From Asanoa iriomotensis (GTDB lineage Bacteria; Actinomycetota; Actinomycetes; Mycobacteriales; Micromonosporaceae): DNA of 64,000 bases. Positions 33,121 through 41,595 of this stretch are shown one piece after another (position 1 is the stretch's first letter; each line of letters opens with the position of its first letter). The stretch covers positions 1 to 64,000 of the forward strand of contig NZ_BONC01000012.1 of assembly GCF_016862515.1 (NCBI RefSeq), given 5' to 3'. The notes under the pieces were generated by a model. The model searched no databases, was not told where the DNA came from, and saw only the letters and a program-made list of their open reading frames with translations. The position numbers and the translations under genes were made by a program.

Positions 33121-33857
33121 GCCGCGTATCCCCGCGTGCCCGCCCGGCTGAGCACGAGCTCGTTGACCACGCTGCGCGGCGACAGGTCGAGCAGGGCGTT
33201 GACGGCCGTGACGAGGTCGGCGACCGGGATCATCTCCGCCGGCGGCACCTCGTCGTGGACCCAGGCGCTCATGTCGGTGTCGACGTAGCCGGGCGCCACG
33301 GCCGTCGCGGTGACCCCGTTGCCCGACTCCTCGGCGTTGAGTCCACGGCAGAGCGCCAGGAGCGCCGCCTTCGTGGCGCCGTAGACGGCGAGGGTCGGTT
33401 CGGCGTAGACGCCGCCGATCGACGCCAGCGCGATCACCTTGGCCCCGTGGGTCGGCCGGCGCCGGGCGGCCGTGCGCAGCAGCGGGAGCGAGTCGCGGAT
33501 CAGCATGAACGGGGCCCTGGTGTTGAGCGCGAACTGCTTGTCGTAGCGGTGGATCGGATAGCCGTCCAGCGGCGCGGCGGACCCGACACCCGCCGCGAGG
33601 ACGAGTGCGTCCATCGCATCGTGCGCGTGGGCGGCCACCACCGCGGCCGCCGCGTCCGGTGCGGACAGGTCGACGTCAACGCAGTCCACATGGGACGCGC
33701 CGGCCGCCTGAGCCTCGGCCGCGGCGGTCGCGAGGCGGGCCGGATCGCGGGCCACGAGGGTCAGCGACCAACCCCGGCGGGCCAGGGCGAGCGCGATGCC
33801 GCGGCCGATCCCCCGGGACGCGCCGGTGACGACCGCGGACTTCACCTGAGCCGTCAC
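33117..33857 (-). CDS. SDR family oxidoreductase
   Basis: 246 residues from GTG 33857, which overlaps the TetR stop (GTGA). The cofactor loop TGASRGIGRG, the active Ser in ALASIGG and YGATK identify a classical SDR. The end, NELVLSRAGTRGYAA, lies in a 4-bp overlap with the kinase-like gene. In an operon with an acyl-CoA ligase and an APH-like kinase, a 3-hydroxyacyl-CoA dehydrogenase or ketoreductase activity is plausible, but the substrate is not shown by sequence. Confidence 0.88.
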   Translation of the reverse strand: MTAQVKSAVVTGASRGIGRGIALALARRGWSLTLVARDPARLATAAAEAQAAGASHVDCVDVDLSAPDAAAAVVAAHAHDAMDALVLAAGVGSAAPLDGYPIHRYDKQFALNTRAPFMLIRDSLPLLRTAARRRPTHGAKVIALASIGGVYAEPTLAVYGATKAALLALCRGLNAEESGNGVTATAVAPGYVDTDMSAWVHDEVPPAEMIPVADLVTAVNALLDLSPRSVVNELVLSRAGTRGYAA

Positions 33858-34483
33858 TGTTCGCCGATGCCCACGATCGAGCGCGCGATGGTCAGGTAGC
33901 GCTCCAGGAGGGCCTCGACGGGCAGCGATCCGTCCGGGCGGTACCAGGACGCGACACCCACACACAGCGAGGCGATGGCCCGGCTGGCGTCCTTCGGGTA
34001 GGACGTGGAGAACACGCCGTCCGCGACACCGGCGAGGATCACCTGGTCGAGCATCCGCTGCTGTTCGTCGCGCTTGGCGACGTAGCGCTCCCGGTTGCCG
34101 GCCTCCAGGCTGCGCAGCTCGCCGGTGGAGACCATGGCGCCGGTGCGGCGGTACATGTGGAAGCGCAGCAGCGACTCGACCAGCGCGTCGAACTGCGACC
34201 GGGGGTCGGGCCGGGCGGCCTTCAGCGCCTGGTGGCTGCGGGTCAGCAGCTCGTCGATGATGACCATCATCAGGTCGACGAGGATGTCCTGCTTCGACGG
34301 GTAGTAGTGGTAGACGCCCGGCACCGACAGGCCCGACCGCTTGGCCAGGTCGCGCGTGGTCGTGCCGTGGTAGCCGTGCTCGTAGAAGGCCGCCAGCGCC
34401 GCGTCGAGGATGCGCGGGAACTCGAGGGGCCCGTAGTCCCGCCAGTCGGTCTCGGAGGACATCTCCACCTCGCTCGTCGTCAT
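33854..34483 (-). CDS. TetR family transcriptional regulator
   Basis: 209 residues. The N-terminal domain (RILDAALAAFYEHGYHGTTTRDLAKRSG cut as ILDAALAAFYEHGYHGTTTR) holds the helix-turn-helix RDLAKRSGLSVPGVYHYYPSK. The C-terminal part is a ligand-binding helical bundle. It overlaps its neighbours by 4 bp on both sides and sits inside the operon it probably controls. Inverted repeats in the 41458-41595 divergent region are candidate operators. TetR proteins in such clusters commonly sense acyl-CoA intermediates. Confidence 0.92.
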   Translation of the reverse strand: MTTSEVEMSSETDWRDYGPLEFPRILDAALAAFYEHGYHGTTTRDLAKRSGLSVPGVYHYYPSKQDILVDLMMVIIDELLTRSHQALKAARPDPRSQFDALVESLLRFHMYRRTGAMVSTGELRSLEAGNRERYVAKRDEQQRMLDQVILAGVADGVFSTSYPKDASRAIASLCVGVASWYRPDGSLPVEALLERYLTIARSIVGIGEQ

Positions 34484-36444
34484 CGGCCGGCCCGCCTCTC
34501 GCGTGCCGCCTGGATGAGGCTGTCGAGGGCCGCCGGGTCGTCGACGGCGCCTCGGTTGACCACCCGGTCGGGGTCGGCGCCCTGCAGGATGCGTTTGATC
34601 GGGACCTCGAGCCGCTTGCCGGTCCGGGTGTGCGGCAGCCGCGGGACCACGATCACGTCGTCGGGTGCGTGCCGGGGCGAGGCCCGTTCGACGATCCGCC
34701 GGCGCACCCGGTCGGGCAGGTCGGCCGGCGCACCGTGCGGGACGACGAACAGCGGCAGCCAGTAGCCGCCGTCCGGCTCCTCGACGCCCACGACGAGCGC
34801 GTCCGCCACCTCGGGCAGGTCGCTGATCGCGTCGTAGATCTCCGCCGAGCCCAGCCGCACGCCGTGCCGGTTGATCGTCGCGTCCGAGCGCCCGAAGATG
34901 ACGACCGTGCCCCGTTCGGTGATCGCGGTCAGGTCGCCGTGCCGCCAGACGCCGGGGAACGTGGCGAAGTAGGTGTCCCGCAGCTTGCGGTCGCCGGGGT
35001 CGTCCCAGAACCGCAGCGGCATCGACGGCATGGGTTCGGTGATCACCATCTCCCCCGGTGTGCCAGGCGGGACCCGGACGCCGTCGGGGCTCCAGACCTG
35101 GACTGCGGCGCCGAGCGCGGGTGCGCTGATCTCCCCGTCGTGGACGGGGGTTGTGGGTGCGCTGGCGACGAAGATGCCGACGATGTCCGTGCCTCCGCTC
35201 ATCGATCCTAGTTGGACTCTCGCGCTGACGTGGTCCCGGAACCAGGCGTTGGCGGTGCCGGGCAGCACCGATCCTGTCACCCCGACCAGCCGCAGGGCGG
35301 AGAGGTCCAGGTCACGCCCGGGCTCCAGGCCAGCCCGCTGCGACGCCTCCAGATAGCCGGGGCTCGTGCCGAACACGGTGACGCCGAGGTCGGCCGCGAG
35401 CCGCCACAGCGCGTCCGGGCCCGGCGACGTGGGCCGGCCGTCGTAGAGGACGATCGTCGCACCGTGCAGAAGGCCACAGACCTGGGCGTTCCACATCATC
35501 CAGTTCGGCGTGGTGAACCAGAAGAACGCGTCGTCGCCGCGCAGGTCCATGTGCAGACCGGGCGACACGAGCTGCTCCAGGAGTACGCCGCCGTGGCCGT
35601 GCACGATGCCCTTCGGCTTGCCGGTCGTGCCCGAGGTGAACAGCACCCAGAGCGGGTGGTCGAACGGCACCGGGAGCGCGCCAGCGACGGGTGCGGCGGC
35701 GAGCGCGTCGGCCCAGCTGCTCGCGTCCGGACCGCCGGCGGGGTTGGCGAGCCCGCCCGTCGAGACGGTGATGGTGTGCCGCAGCCCCGGCAGCAGGGAC
35801 CGCAGCTCGCGCGCGTCGCCACGCCGGTCGTGCAGCTTGCCGCCGAACCGGTAGCCGGACCCGGCGATCAGCACGGTCGGTGCGAGCTGGGCCATCCGGT
35901 CGGCGGCCGAGGGCGCCGCGTAGTCGAGCCCGGTCTGCGCCCAGACCGCGCCGACCAATGCGGTCGCCACGAACGCGACGACGCCCTCGACGCAGTTGGG
36001 CAGATAGGAGGCGACGCGGTCGCCCGGCTCGACGCCGAGCGCGCGCAGCCGACCGGCCACAGCGGCAGCCTGCGTACGCAGCTCCGCATAGCTGATCGCG
36101 GACCGCTCGCCGTCCTCACCGATCAGGACGACCGCGTCCTGATCGGCGGCGCCGGCCCGCAGCAGGTGCTCCCCCATGTTGAGGGTGCCGCCGGGGAACC
36201 AGACCGCGCCGGGCATCCGCCGCTCGGCGAGCGCGGCGCGCGGTGGCGTGGACCAGTCGACGGCGAAGAACTCGGCGACCGCCTCCCAGAACGAGCCGGG
36301 GTCGGCGACCGACCACGTCTGGAGGGCGCGGTAGTCGGTCACGTCGGCGAACGACGCGCGCCCGGCGTCGACGAGCCAGGTCGCGAACGCCACGATCCGG
36401 GACTCACGCGCCTGCGCCGGGTCCGGCACCCAGACGGCCGCCAT
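34480..36444 (-). CDS. Acetoacetyl-CoA synthetase-like acyl-CoA ligase
   Basis: 654 residues, the usual length of acetoacetate-CoA ligases (ANL superfamily). The AMP-binding loop FTSGTTGKPKGIVHGHGG, the hinge GRSDATINRHGVRLGSAEIY and the C-terminal catalytic lysine in RTGKRLEVPIKRIL are intact. It activates a short (keto)acid to its CoA thioester using ATP. In this operon it would load the imported or oxidised substrate. It starts 2 bp after the permease stop and overlaps TetR by 4 bp. True acetoacetate specificity is not certain. Confidence 0.9.
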   Translation of the reverse strand: MAAVWVPDPAQARESRIVAFATWLVDAGRASFADVTDYRALQTWSVADPGSFWEAVAEFFAVDWSTPPRAALAERRMPGAVWFPGGTLNMGEHLLRAGAADQDAVVLIGEDGERSAISYAELRTQAAAVAGRLRALGVEPGDRVASYLPNCVEGVVAFVATALVGAVWAQTGLDYAAPSAADRMAQLAPTVLIAGSGYRFGGKLHDRRGDARELRSLLPGLRHTITVSTGGLANPAGGPDASSWADALAAAPVAGALPVPFDHPLWVLFTSGTTGKPKGIVHGHGGVLLEQLVSPGLHMDLRGDDAFFWFTTPNWMMWNAQVCGLLHGATIVLYDGRPTSPGPDALWRLAADLGVTVFGTSPGYLEASQRAGLEPGRDLDLSALRLVGVTGSVLPGTANAWFRDHVSARVQLGSMSGGTDIVGIFVASAPTTPVHDGEISAPALGAAVQVWSPDGVRVPPGTPGEMVITEPMPSMPLRFWDDPGDRKLRDTYFATFPGVWRHGDLTAITERGTVVIFGRSDATINRHGVRLGSAEIYDAISDLPEVADALVVGVEEPDGGYWLPLFVVPHGAPADLPDRVRRRIVERASPRHAPDDVIVVPRLPHTRTGKRLEVPIKRILQGADPDRVVNRGAVDDPAALDSLIQAARERRAGR

Positions 36445-36446
36445 GC

Positions 36447-37646
36447 TCAGCGCCGCCCGGGCAGCAGCGAGCCGCGGGTCAGGACCACGTCGACGGCGAC
36501 GGCGACGATCAGCACGGAGCCGGTCGCGAAGTACTGCACCTCGGTCGAGAGGCCCAGCAGCTGGACGCCGTTGCTGATCGACCCGATGACGAGGGCGCCG
36601 AGGATCGCGGACCAGATCGACCCCCGCCCGCCGAACAGGCTGGTGCCGCCGACGACCGCCGCCGCGATCGCGTTGAGCATCAGCGGGCCGCCGCCGGAGG
36701 TGACGGAGACGCCGAGTTGCCGGGACGCGTCGACCATGCCGGCGACCGCGGCGCAGGCGCCGAGGATCAGGAACGAGTAGAGCACCATCCGGCGGACGGG
36801 GATGCCGGCACGCTGTGCGGCCTCGCGGTCGCCGCCGACCGCGTACAGGTGGATGCCGTATCTGGTCTGTGTGGTGGCGTACCAGGCGACCAGCAGCATG
36901 GCCGCGAGGATCAGCAGGGGCATCGGGAACCCGCGCTGGCGGGTCAGCGTGAACACCCCGCCGAACAGCACGGCCGCGACGATCGCCGACGGCACGACGA
37001 CCGCGGCCAGCGAGGTCAGGGAGCCGGTCGAGACGCGCTCACGGTGTTGGAAGAGCCGATAGGCGGCGTACGCGATGGTGCCCGCGGCGGCCAGCGCGTA
37101 GCTGGTGCCGGCCGGGACCGCCGTGCTCGCGATCTTGGCGAACGAGGTGCCGGCGACGCTGACGGTGAACTCGGGCGGCAGCACGACCAGGATCAGGCCC
37201 TGGAGGATCACCATGCCGCCCAACGTCACGATCAGCGACGGCACGCCGAACATGATGAGCTGTGCCTCGACGAACGTGACGACCATGCCGGTGACCAGCG
37301 CCGCCGCGATGCCGACGGCCAGCGGCAGGCCGCTGTTGACGACCAGGCCGGCGGCGACCGCGGCGCAGACGCCGGAGAGCACCGCCGCCGACAGGTCGAT
37401 CTCGCCGACGAGCAGGACGAACACGACGCCGAGGGCCAGGATCGCGGTCGTCACGATCTGCAGGGTCAGGTTCGTGATGTTCTGGAAGCTGAGGTACGCG
37501 GCGCTCTGGCTGTAGAAGACGGCCCAGATGATCGCCAGCACGACGAGCACCGGGATGCTGCGGTGCCCGCGCGCGGCCGTCTCGAGCGCCCGGCCGACCC
37601 GGTTGCGGGTGGTGGTGACCGCCGGGGCGGCCGTCGTGCTGGTCAC
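36447..37646 (-). CDS. CUT2 sugar ABC transporter permease (XylH/RbsC type)
   Basis: 399 residues with about ten to twelve hydrophobic segments and the conserved GEIDLSAAVLSGVCAAVAA region and AAVVGGTSLFGGRGS loop of CUT2 permeases. The length is nearer XylH (about 390) than RbsC (about 320). The start overlaps the ATPase stop by 4 bp. It forms the channel of an importer with the preceding ATPase and binding protein. Confidence 0.92.
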   Translation of the reverse strand: MTSTTAAPAVTTTRNRVGRALETAARGHRSIPVLVVLAIIWAVFYSQSAAYLSFQNITNLTLQIVTTAILALGVVFVLLVGEIDLSAAVLSGVCAAVAAGLVVNSGLPLAVGIAAALVTGMVVTFVEAQLIMFGVPSLIVTLGGMVILQGLILVVLPPEFTVSVAGTSFAKIASTAVPAGTSYALAAAGTIAYAAYRLFQHRERVSTGSLTSLAAVVVPSAIVAAVLFGGVFTLTRQRGFPMPLLILAAMLLVAWYATTQTRYGIHLYAVGGDREAAQRAGIPVRRMVLYSFLILGACAAVAGMVDASRQLGVSVTSGGGPLMLNAIAAAVVGGTSLFGGRGSIWSAILGALVIGSISNGVQLLGLSTEVQYFATGSVLIVAVAVDVVLTRGSLLPGRR

Positions 37647-38410
37647 AGGTCTCCGCCTTCGCCGTCGGTGGGCTCGTGTGCGCCGGTCATGGCGCTGACC
37701 AGGTCGGCGGGCGTGTACCCACCCCGCCGGAACTCGGCGACCTTCGCGCCCAGCCGCAGCACCACGACCCGGTCGGCTACCTGGCGGACGTCCTTCATGT
37801 CATGGGAGATAACCAGTACACCTCTGCCTTGTTCGCGCAGGCGTTGGATGAGGTCGAGCACCTCGCCGCGCTGCGAGACGCCGAGCGCGGCGGTCGGCTC
37901 GTCGAGGAGCACCACGGCGGGGTCGCTGATCAGCGCGCGGCCGATCGCGATGCCCTGGCGCTGGCCGCCCGACAGCGCGACGACCGGGGTGTTGAGCGCG
38001 CGCAGCTTGACCGACAACGATTCCAGCACCCGCTGGGCCTGCTCCTCCATGACGTGGCGGCGGACGCGCCGACCCGACCAGACCGGGCCGTAGCGTTCCT
38101 GGCCCAGGAACAGGTTCTGCACGGCGTCGAGGTTGTCGCACAGGGAGAGGTCCTGGAAGACCGTGCGGATGCCGGCCTCGGCCGCGGCTCGGGGCGACTC
38201 CAGGCGGGCGGCCTCGCCGCGCACCCGGATCTCGCCGGTGTCCGGCGACTCCACACCGGACACAATTTTGACCAATGTGGACTTGCCCGCGCCGTTGTCG
38301 CCGACGAGCGCCACGACCTCGCCGGCGTCCACCGACAGGTCGACCTCGTGCAGCGCGCGTACGCCGCCGAAGTGCTTCGAGACTTTCGTGAGCTGGAGCA
38401 AGGGAGTCAT
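37643..38410 (-). CDS. CUT2 ABC transporter ATP-binding protein (XylG-like, single domain)
   Basis: 255 residues with one ABC domain: Walker A GDNGAGKST, Q-loop, signature ALSGGQRQG, Walker B VVLLDEPTAALG and switch HD in VISHDMK. Classical XylG/RbsA are about 500 residues with two fused domains, so this is the shorter single-domain form found in many actinobacterial importers (FrcA-like) and works as a homodimer. A 12-bp hairpin separates it from the binding-protein gene. Confidence 0.93.
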   Translation of the reverse strand: MTPLLQLTKVSKHFGGVRALHEVDLSVDAGEVVALVGDNGAGKSTLVKIVSGVESPDTGEIRVRGEAARLESPRAAAEAGIRTVFQDLSLCDNLDAVQNLFLGQERYGPVWSGRRVRRHVMEEQAQRVLESLSVKLRALNTPVVALSGGQRQGIAIGRALISDPAVVLLDEPTAALGVSQRGEVLDLIQRLREQGRGVLVISHDMKDVRQVADRVVVLRLGAKVAEFRRGGYTPADLVSAMTGAHEPTDGEGGDL

Positions 38411-38423
38411 GTGTCCTCCGCAC

Positions 38424-38451
38424 GGGCGGTCGGCGCCGTCGCCGACCGCCC
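38424..38451 (-). terminator. Intra-operon hairpin between binding protein and ATPase genes
   Basis: Perfect 12-bp stem (GGGCGGTCGGCG with its complement) around a CCGT loop, 21 bp after the binding-protein stop and 13 bp before the ATPase start. It probably protects the binding-protein mRNA and partly terminates transcription, raising the ratio of binding protein to ATPase and permease. Confidence 0.7.
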
Positions 38452-38472
38452 GCTGCCGTTGGGTCTACTTGG

Positions 38473-39615
38473 CTACTTGTTCTTTGTTTTGCAGGTTGGC
38501 GTCTCGGCGGCCGGGCCCGCGCAGATCTGCTGCCAGGTGAACATCTCGAGGTTGACGGCCTGCTGCACGGCGTCGCCCGGGTCCTTGCCGTCCTCGAGGT
38601 GGATCAGCGTCGCGTCGAGCTTGGCGGTGGGCACCTGCATCGTGCCGTTGTCGATGGTGTCCTTGACCAGGTCGGCCGGTGGCTGCTGGCCCGCGATCGC
38701 GGCGATCGTGATCTTCGCGGCGGCCTCCGCCTCGACCTTGAACGCCTTGAGGACGTTGTCCTGCTGGTCGCCGGTCAGCATGTACTGCAGGCCGGTCAGC
38801 TCGGGGTTCTGGCCGCCGTACACCGGAATCTTGACGTTCTTGCCCTTGAGCGCGGCGATGATGCCGGCCGTGATGCCGTCGTAGAAGCCGAGGAACGCGC
38901 CGACACCGTTCTGCGTCTTGGTCAGGCACTGCTCGGTGGCTTTGGTGGCGTTGTCCGGCGCCCAGTCCTTGATGTAGTCCTCACAGACCACCTGGATGTC
39001 GCCGCTGCTGATCAGCGGGTCGAGGACCTTGTTCTGCCCGGCCAGCATCTGGGTCGTGTAGACGTCGCCCTTGTTGCCGTACTGCCGCGCGATCTTGACC
39101 GGCTTCGCGCCGAGCTTGCCGCTGGTGACCTGCTCGGCGAAGTAGGTGGCCTGCTGCGCGCCGACCTTCTCCGGGTCGAAGATCACCTGCCCGTAGAGCG
39201 TGCCCTTGACGGGCGGGTTCTCGTACCCGATGACCGGGACCTTGGCCTGTTCCGCCGCCTGCAGGAGGCCCGCGCTGGTGTTCGGGTCGGCGGCGACCAC
39301 GACCAGCGCCTTGGCGCCGGCGGCGATCGCCGCGTTGGCCTGGGCGAGCTGCTGGTTGGAGTCGCCGCCGGCGTTGACGAACTTGACCTCGACGGTCGGG
39401 TCCAGCGCCTTGATCGCCTTCTCGAACGCGGGGCCGTCCTGCTGGATGTAGCGGGTCGGGGTGGTGTTGGGGGCCATGAAGTAGACGAGCTTCGCGCCGT
39501 CGCCGCCACCGGCGGAATCGTTGCCGTTGCCGCCGCACGCGGCGACCAGAAGGATGCTGGCGCTGGCCGCCGCGGCGATGGCCGTGCGGAAGATGGCGCC
39601 ACTGGAACGCTTCAC
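38473..39615 (-). CDS. CUT2 ABC transporter substrate-binding lipoprotein (XylF-like)
   Basis: 380 residues from GTG 39615 with AAAGGAG 8 nt upstream. The signal peptide ends in a lipobox (LLVAAC, Cys near residue 27). The mature protein is a periplasmic-binding-protein type 1 fold: KLVYFMAPNTTPTRYIQQDG, NAAIAAGAKALVVVAADP, GFYDGITAGIIAALKG and PVYGGQNPELTGLQYMLTGD, close in style to xylose or multiple-sugar CUT2 binding proteins. Next to an acyl-CoA ligase and a monooxygenase the ligand may not be a sugar; this is inference. Confidence 0.92.
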   Translation of the reverse strand: MKRSSGAIFRTAIAAAASASILLVAACGGNGNDSAGGGDGAKLVYFMAPNTTPTRYIQQDGPAFEKAIKALDPTVEVKFVNAGGDSNQQLAQANAAIAAGAKALVVVAADPNTSAGLLQAAEQAKVPVIGYENPPVKGTLYGQVIFDPEKVGAQQATYFAEQVTSGKLGAKPVKIARQYGNKGDVYTTQMLAGQNKVLDPLISSGDIQVVCEDYIKDWAPDNATKATEQCLTKTQNGVGAFLGFYDGITAGIIAALKGKNVKIPVYGGQNPELTGLQYMLTGDQQDNVLKAFKVEAEAAAKITIAAIAGQQPPADLVKDTIDNGTMQVPTAKLDATLIHLEDGKDPGDAVQQAVNLEMFTWQQICAGPAAETPTCKTKNK

Positions 39616-39645
39616 TGGGGTTACTCCTTTCGAGGGGATGAGGGC

Positions 39646-39675
39646 GTGCGGCATCGGGGTGGCGCGTTGCCGCAC
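39646..39675 (-). terminator. Hairpin between monooxygenase and binding-protein genes
   Basis: GTGCGGCA and TGCCGCAC form an 8-bp stem with a 14-nt loop, 30 bp after the monooxygenase stop and 30 bp before the binding-protein start. It could reduce readthrough or mark a separate importer promoter. Confidence 0.4.
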
Positions 39676-39705
39676 CACCCGTTGCCTCCGCCGGAGTCGG
39701 GCCCG

Positions 39706-41457
39706 TCAGGGCGTGGGGAGTCCCGCGTGCTTCGCGGTGATCTGCAGGGCCAGGTGCTTGGAGTAGATGCGGACCCAGGCGAGCGGCCCGCCCATGTACC
39801 AGAACGCGGGGTGGCCGGTGCGCCGGTAGAGGCCGCCGATCTCGCCGTCCTCCCCGATGCCGAGGACGAGGGGAAGCCGGTCGGCCACGCCGTCGCCGAA
39901 GAGCCGGCGGGCCGTCTCGCGCATGTTGCGGTAGCCGGTCGCGAGGACGACGAGGTCGGCGTCCAGGGTGCGGCCGTCCTCGAGGCGGATGCCGTCGGGC
40001 GTGAACTCGGCGAGGCCGGAGCCCTGCGCGAGCTTGATCTTCCCGTCGGCGATCAGCCGGGAGGCGCCCACGTCGATGTAGTAGCCGCCGCCGTACGCCA
40101 GCGCGTAGCCCATCAGGCCGGTGCCGTCTGGGCCGTCGTTGCGCTTGAAGCCGGCCGCGTCGAGGGCGGCGAGCAGGTCGGCGTCCTTCTTGGCGGTCTC
40201 GATGACGCCGTCCTTGGCGAACTCGAGGACGAGCGGCCACGGCGTGCCGGCGGCCAGCAGGTCGGCGTACGCGGTCGGCGGGCCGCCCTCGACGAAGTTG
40301 CTGCCGAAGATGGCCGGGATGCCGTGCTCCTGGCTGATGATGTGCGTCGACGAGCGCTGCACGAGCGTGACGTCCGCGCCGGCCTCGTAGAGGTCCTGTG
40401 CGATGTCGTGGCCGCTGTTGCAGGCGCCGACCACGACCGCCCGCTTGCCCGCCCAACTCTGCGCGTCGGCGTGCTTGCTGGAGTGGTAGCTCGTGCCGGC
40501 GAACCGGTCGCGTCCCGGAACGGCGGGCACGTTCGGTTCGCCGGCGGCGCCGGTCGCGAGGATGACGTCGCGCGGGTGGATCTCCCGCTCGCCGTCTTTC
40601 GTCGTCACCCGGAGCGTCCAGCGGCCGGTGGCCTCGTCGTAGTCGCTGGCCGTCAGTTCGGCCGACGTCCAGACGTTGAGCTCCATCGCGGCCGCGTACG
40701 ACTCGAACCAGTCGGCGATCTTGTCCTTCGGGCAGTAGACCGGCCACGAGTCGGGGTACGGCAGGTAGGGCAGGTGGTCGGCCCACACCGGGTCGTGCAG
40801 GACCAGCGAGTGGTAGCGCTTGCGCCAGCCGTCGCCGACCCGTTCGCTCTTCTCCAGCACGAGCGTGTCGACGCCCATCAGCCCGAGGTTCGCGGCGACC
40901 GTGAGGCCGCCCTGTCCGGCGCCGATGACGACGACGTCGGGGTCGTCGTCGAGGTATTTCGCGTGGTCCTGCCGCTGTTGGAGCCAGTTGCGGCCGTCGC
41001 TGGGTTGGTGGCGGGGACCCCGCGAGCGGTGCGGGCCGATCGCCCGCTCGTGCCCGCGCAGGTCGTCGAGCTCGGTGAGCACGGTCCAGGCGACCCAGTC
41101 GCCGTCCTCCTGGACGAGCCGGACGGCGCCGCGGCCGAAGCCGAGCGGGGTCTCGAAGGTGATGAAGCCTTCGACGGTGTCCCCCGCGTGGCGCGGGCCG
41201 AACTCGGTCGTCAGTTTGATGTCGGTTATCGCGCCGGGCGTGAGCCGCTCGCCCAGCATCGTGGTGACCGCGTCGCTGCCGCGGTAGGTGCCCAGGTCCC
41301 AGGTGAGGGCCAGCAGGTCACGCCACCAGCAGTCGCGGGCGAGCAGCGCGGTGGTGCCCGCGGCGTCGGCGTTGTGCAGTGCCGCGGTGAATCGGTCCAG
41401 CCACGCGGCGAACGTGGCCGCTGCTGTGGCGCTGGTCTGGTGTGTCTCCGTCGCCAT
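39706..41457 (-). CDS. Flavin-containing monooxygenase with N-terminal SnoaL-like domain
   Basis: 583 residues from ATG 41457 with GGAAAGG 7 nt upstream. Residues about 10-125 resemble a SnoaL/NTF2 domain (FTAALHNADAAGTTALLARD). The rest is a class B flavoprotein monooxygenase: FAD site VVVIGAGQGGLTVAANLG (about 175), NADPH site AVVVGACNSGHDIAQDLYEAG, and LVVLATGY. The fingerprint between them reads FAGTSYHSSKH, that is FxGxxxHxxxH, closer to YUCCA-type N-hydroxylating/FMO enzymes than to Baeyer-Villiger enzymes, which have Trp at the last place. It would oxygenate the substrate of the operon. Divergent from the acyl-CoA dehydrogenase. Confidence 0.9.
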   Translation of the reverse strand: MATETHQTSATAAATFAAWLDRFTAALHNADAAGTTALLARDCWWRDLLALTWDLGTYRGSDAVTTMLGERLTPGAITDIKLTTEFGPRHAGDTVEGFITFETPLGFGRGAVRLVQEDGDWVAWTVLTELDDLRGHERAIGPHRSRGPRHQPSDGRNWLQQRQDHAKYLDDDPDVVVIGAGQGGLTVAANLGLMGVDTLVLEKSERVGDGWRKRYHSLVLHDPVWADHLPYLPYPDSWPVYCPKDKIADWFESYAAAMELNVWTSAELTASDYDEATGRWTLRVTTKDGEREIHPRDVILATGAAGEPNVPAVPGRDRFAGTSYHSSKHADAQSWAGKRAVVVGACNSGHDIAQDLYEAGADVTLVQRSSTHIISQEHGIPAIFGSNFVEGGPPTAYADLLAAGTPWPLVLEFAKDGVIETAKKDADLLAALDAAGFKRNDGPDGTGLMGYALAYGGGYYIDVGASRLIADGKIKLAQGSGLAEFTPDGIRLEDGRTLDADLVVLATGYRNMRETARRLFGDGVADRLPLVLGIGEDGEIGGLYRRTGHPAFWYMGGPLAWVRIYSKHLALQITAKHAGLPTP

Positions 41458-41475
41458 TGACGCGCCTTTCCATCC

Positions 41476-41491
41476 GTATCAGTCTTGATAC
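41476..41491. promoter_or_regulatory. Inverted repeat GTATCA-N4-TGATAC
   Basis: Perfect 6-bp arms four bases apart, 18 bp upstream of the monooxygenase start in the divergent promoter region. It is a candidate site for the operon TetR regulator or may overlap a promoter. Confidence 0.5.
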
Positions 41492-41494
41492 AGT

Positions 41495-41510
41495 CCGAGC
41501 GCTCGCTCGG
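41495..41510. promoter_or_regulatory. Inverted repeat CCGAGC-N4-GCTCGG
   Basis: Perfect 6-bp arms with the GAGCG/CGCTC flavour common in TetR operators of acyl-CoA metabolism. It lies between the monooxygenase and acyl-CoA dehydrogenase genes, 3 bp from the other repeat. Confidence 0.5.
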
Positions 41511-41595
41511 TAGCGAGAGTCTGGACCTTCGACCGTGTGACGAGCAACACCTGACGCGAGTTTTTTCTTGTTAATTCTCCGGAGAGGCGGTGGCG

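Noticed and set aside
38599-41460. 953-codon open frame on the plus strand
   Set aside because: Runs antisense through a binding protein and a monooxygenase that both show full motifs; low-complexity composition.
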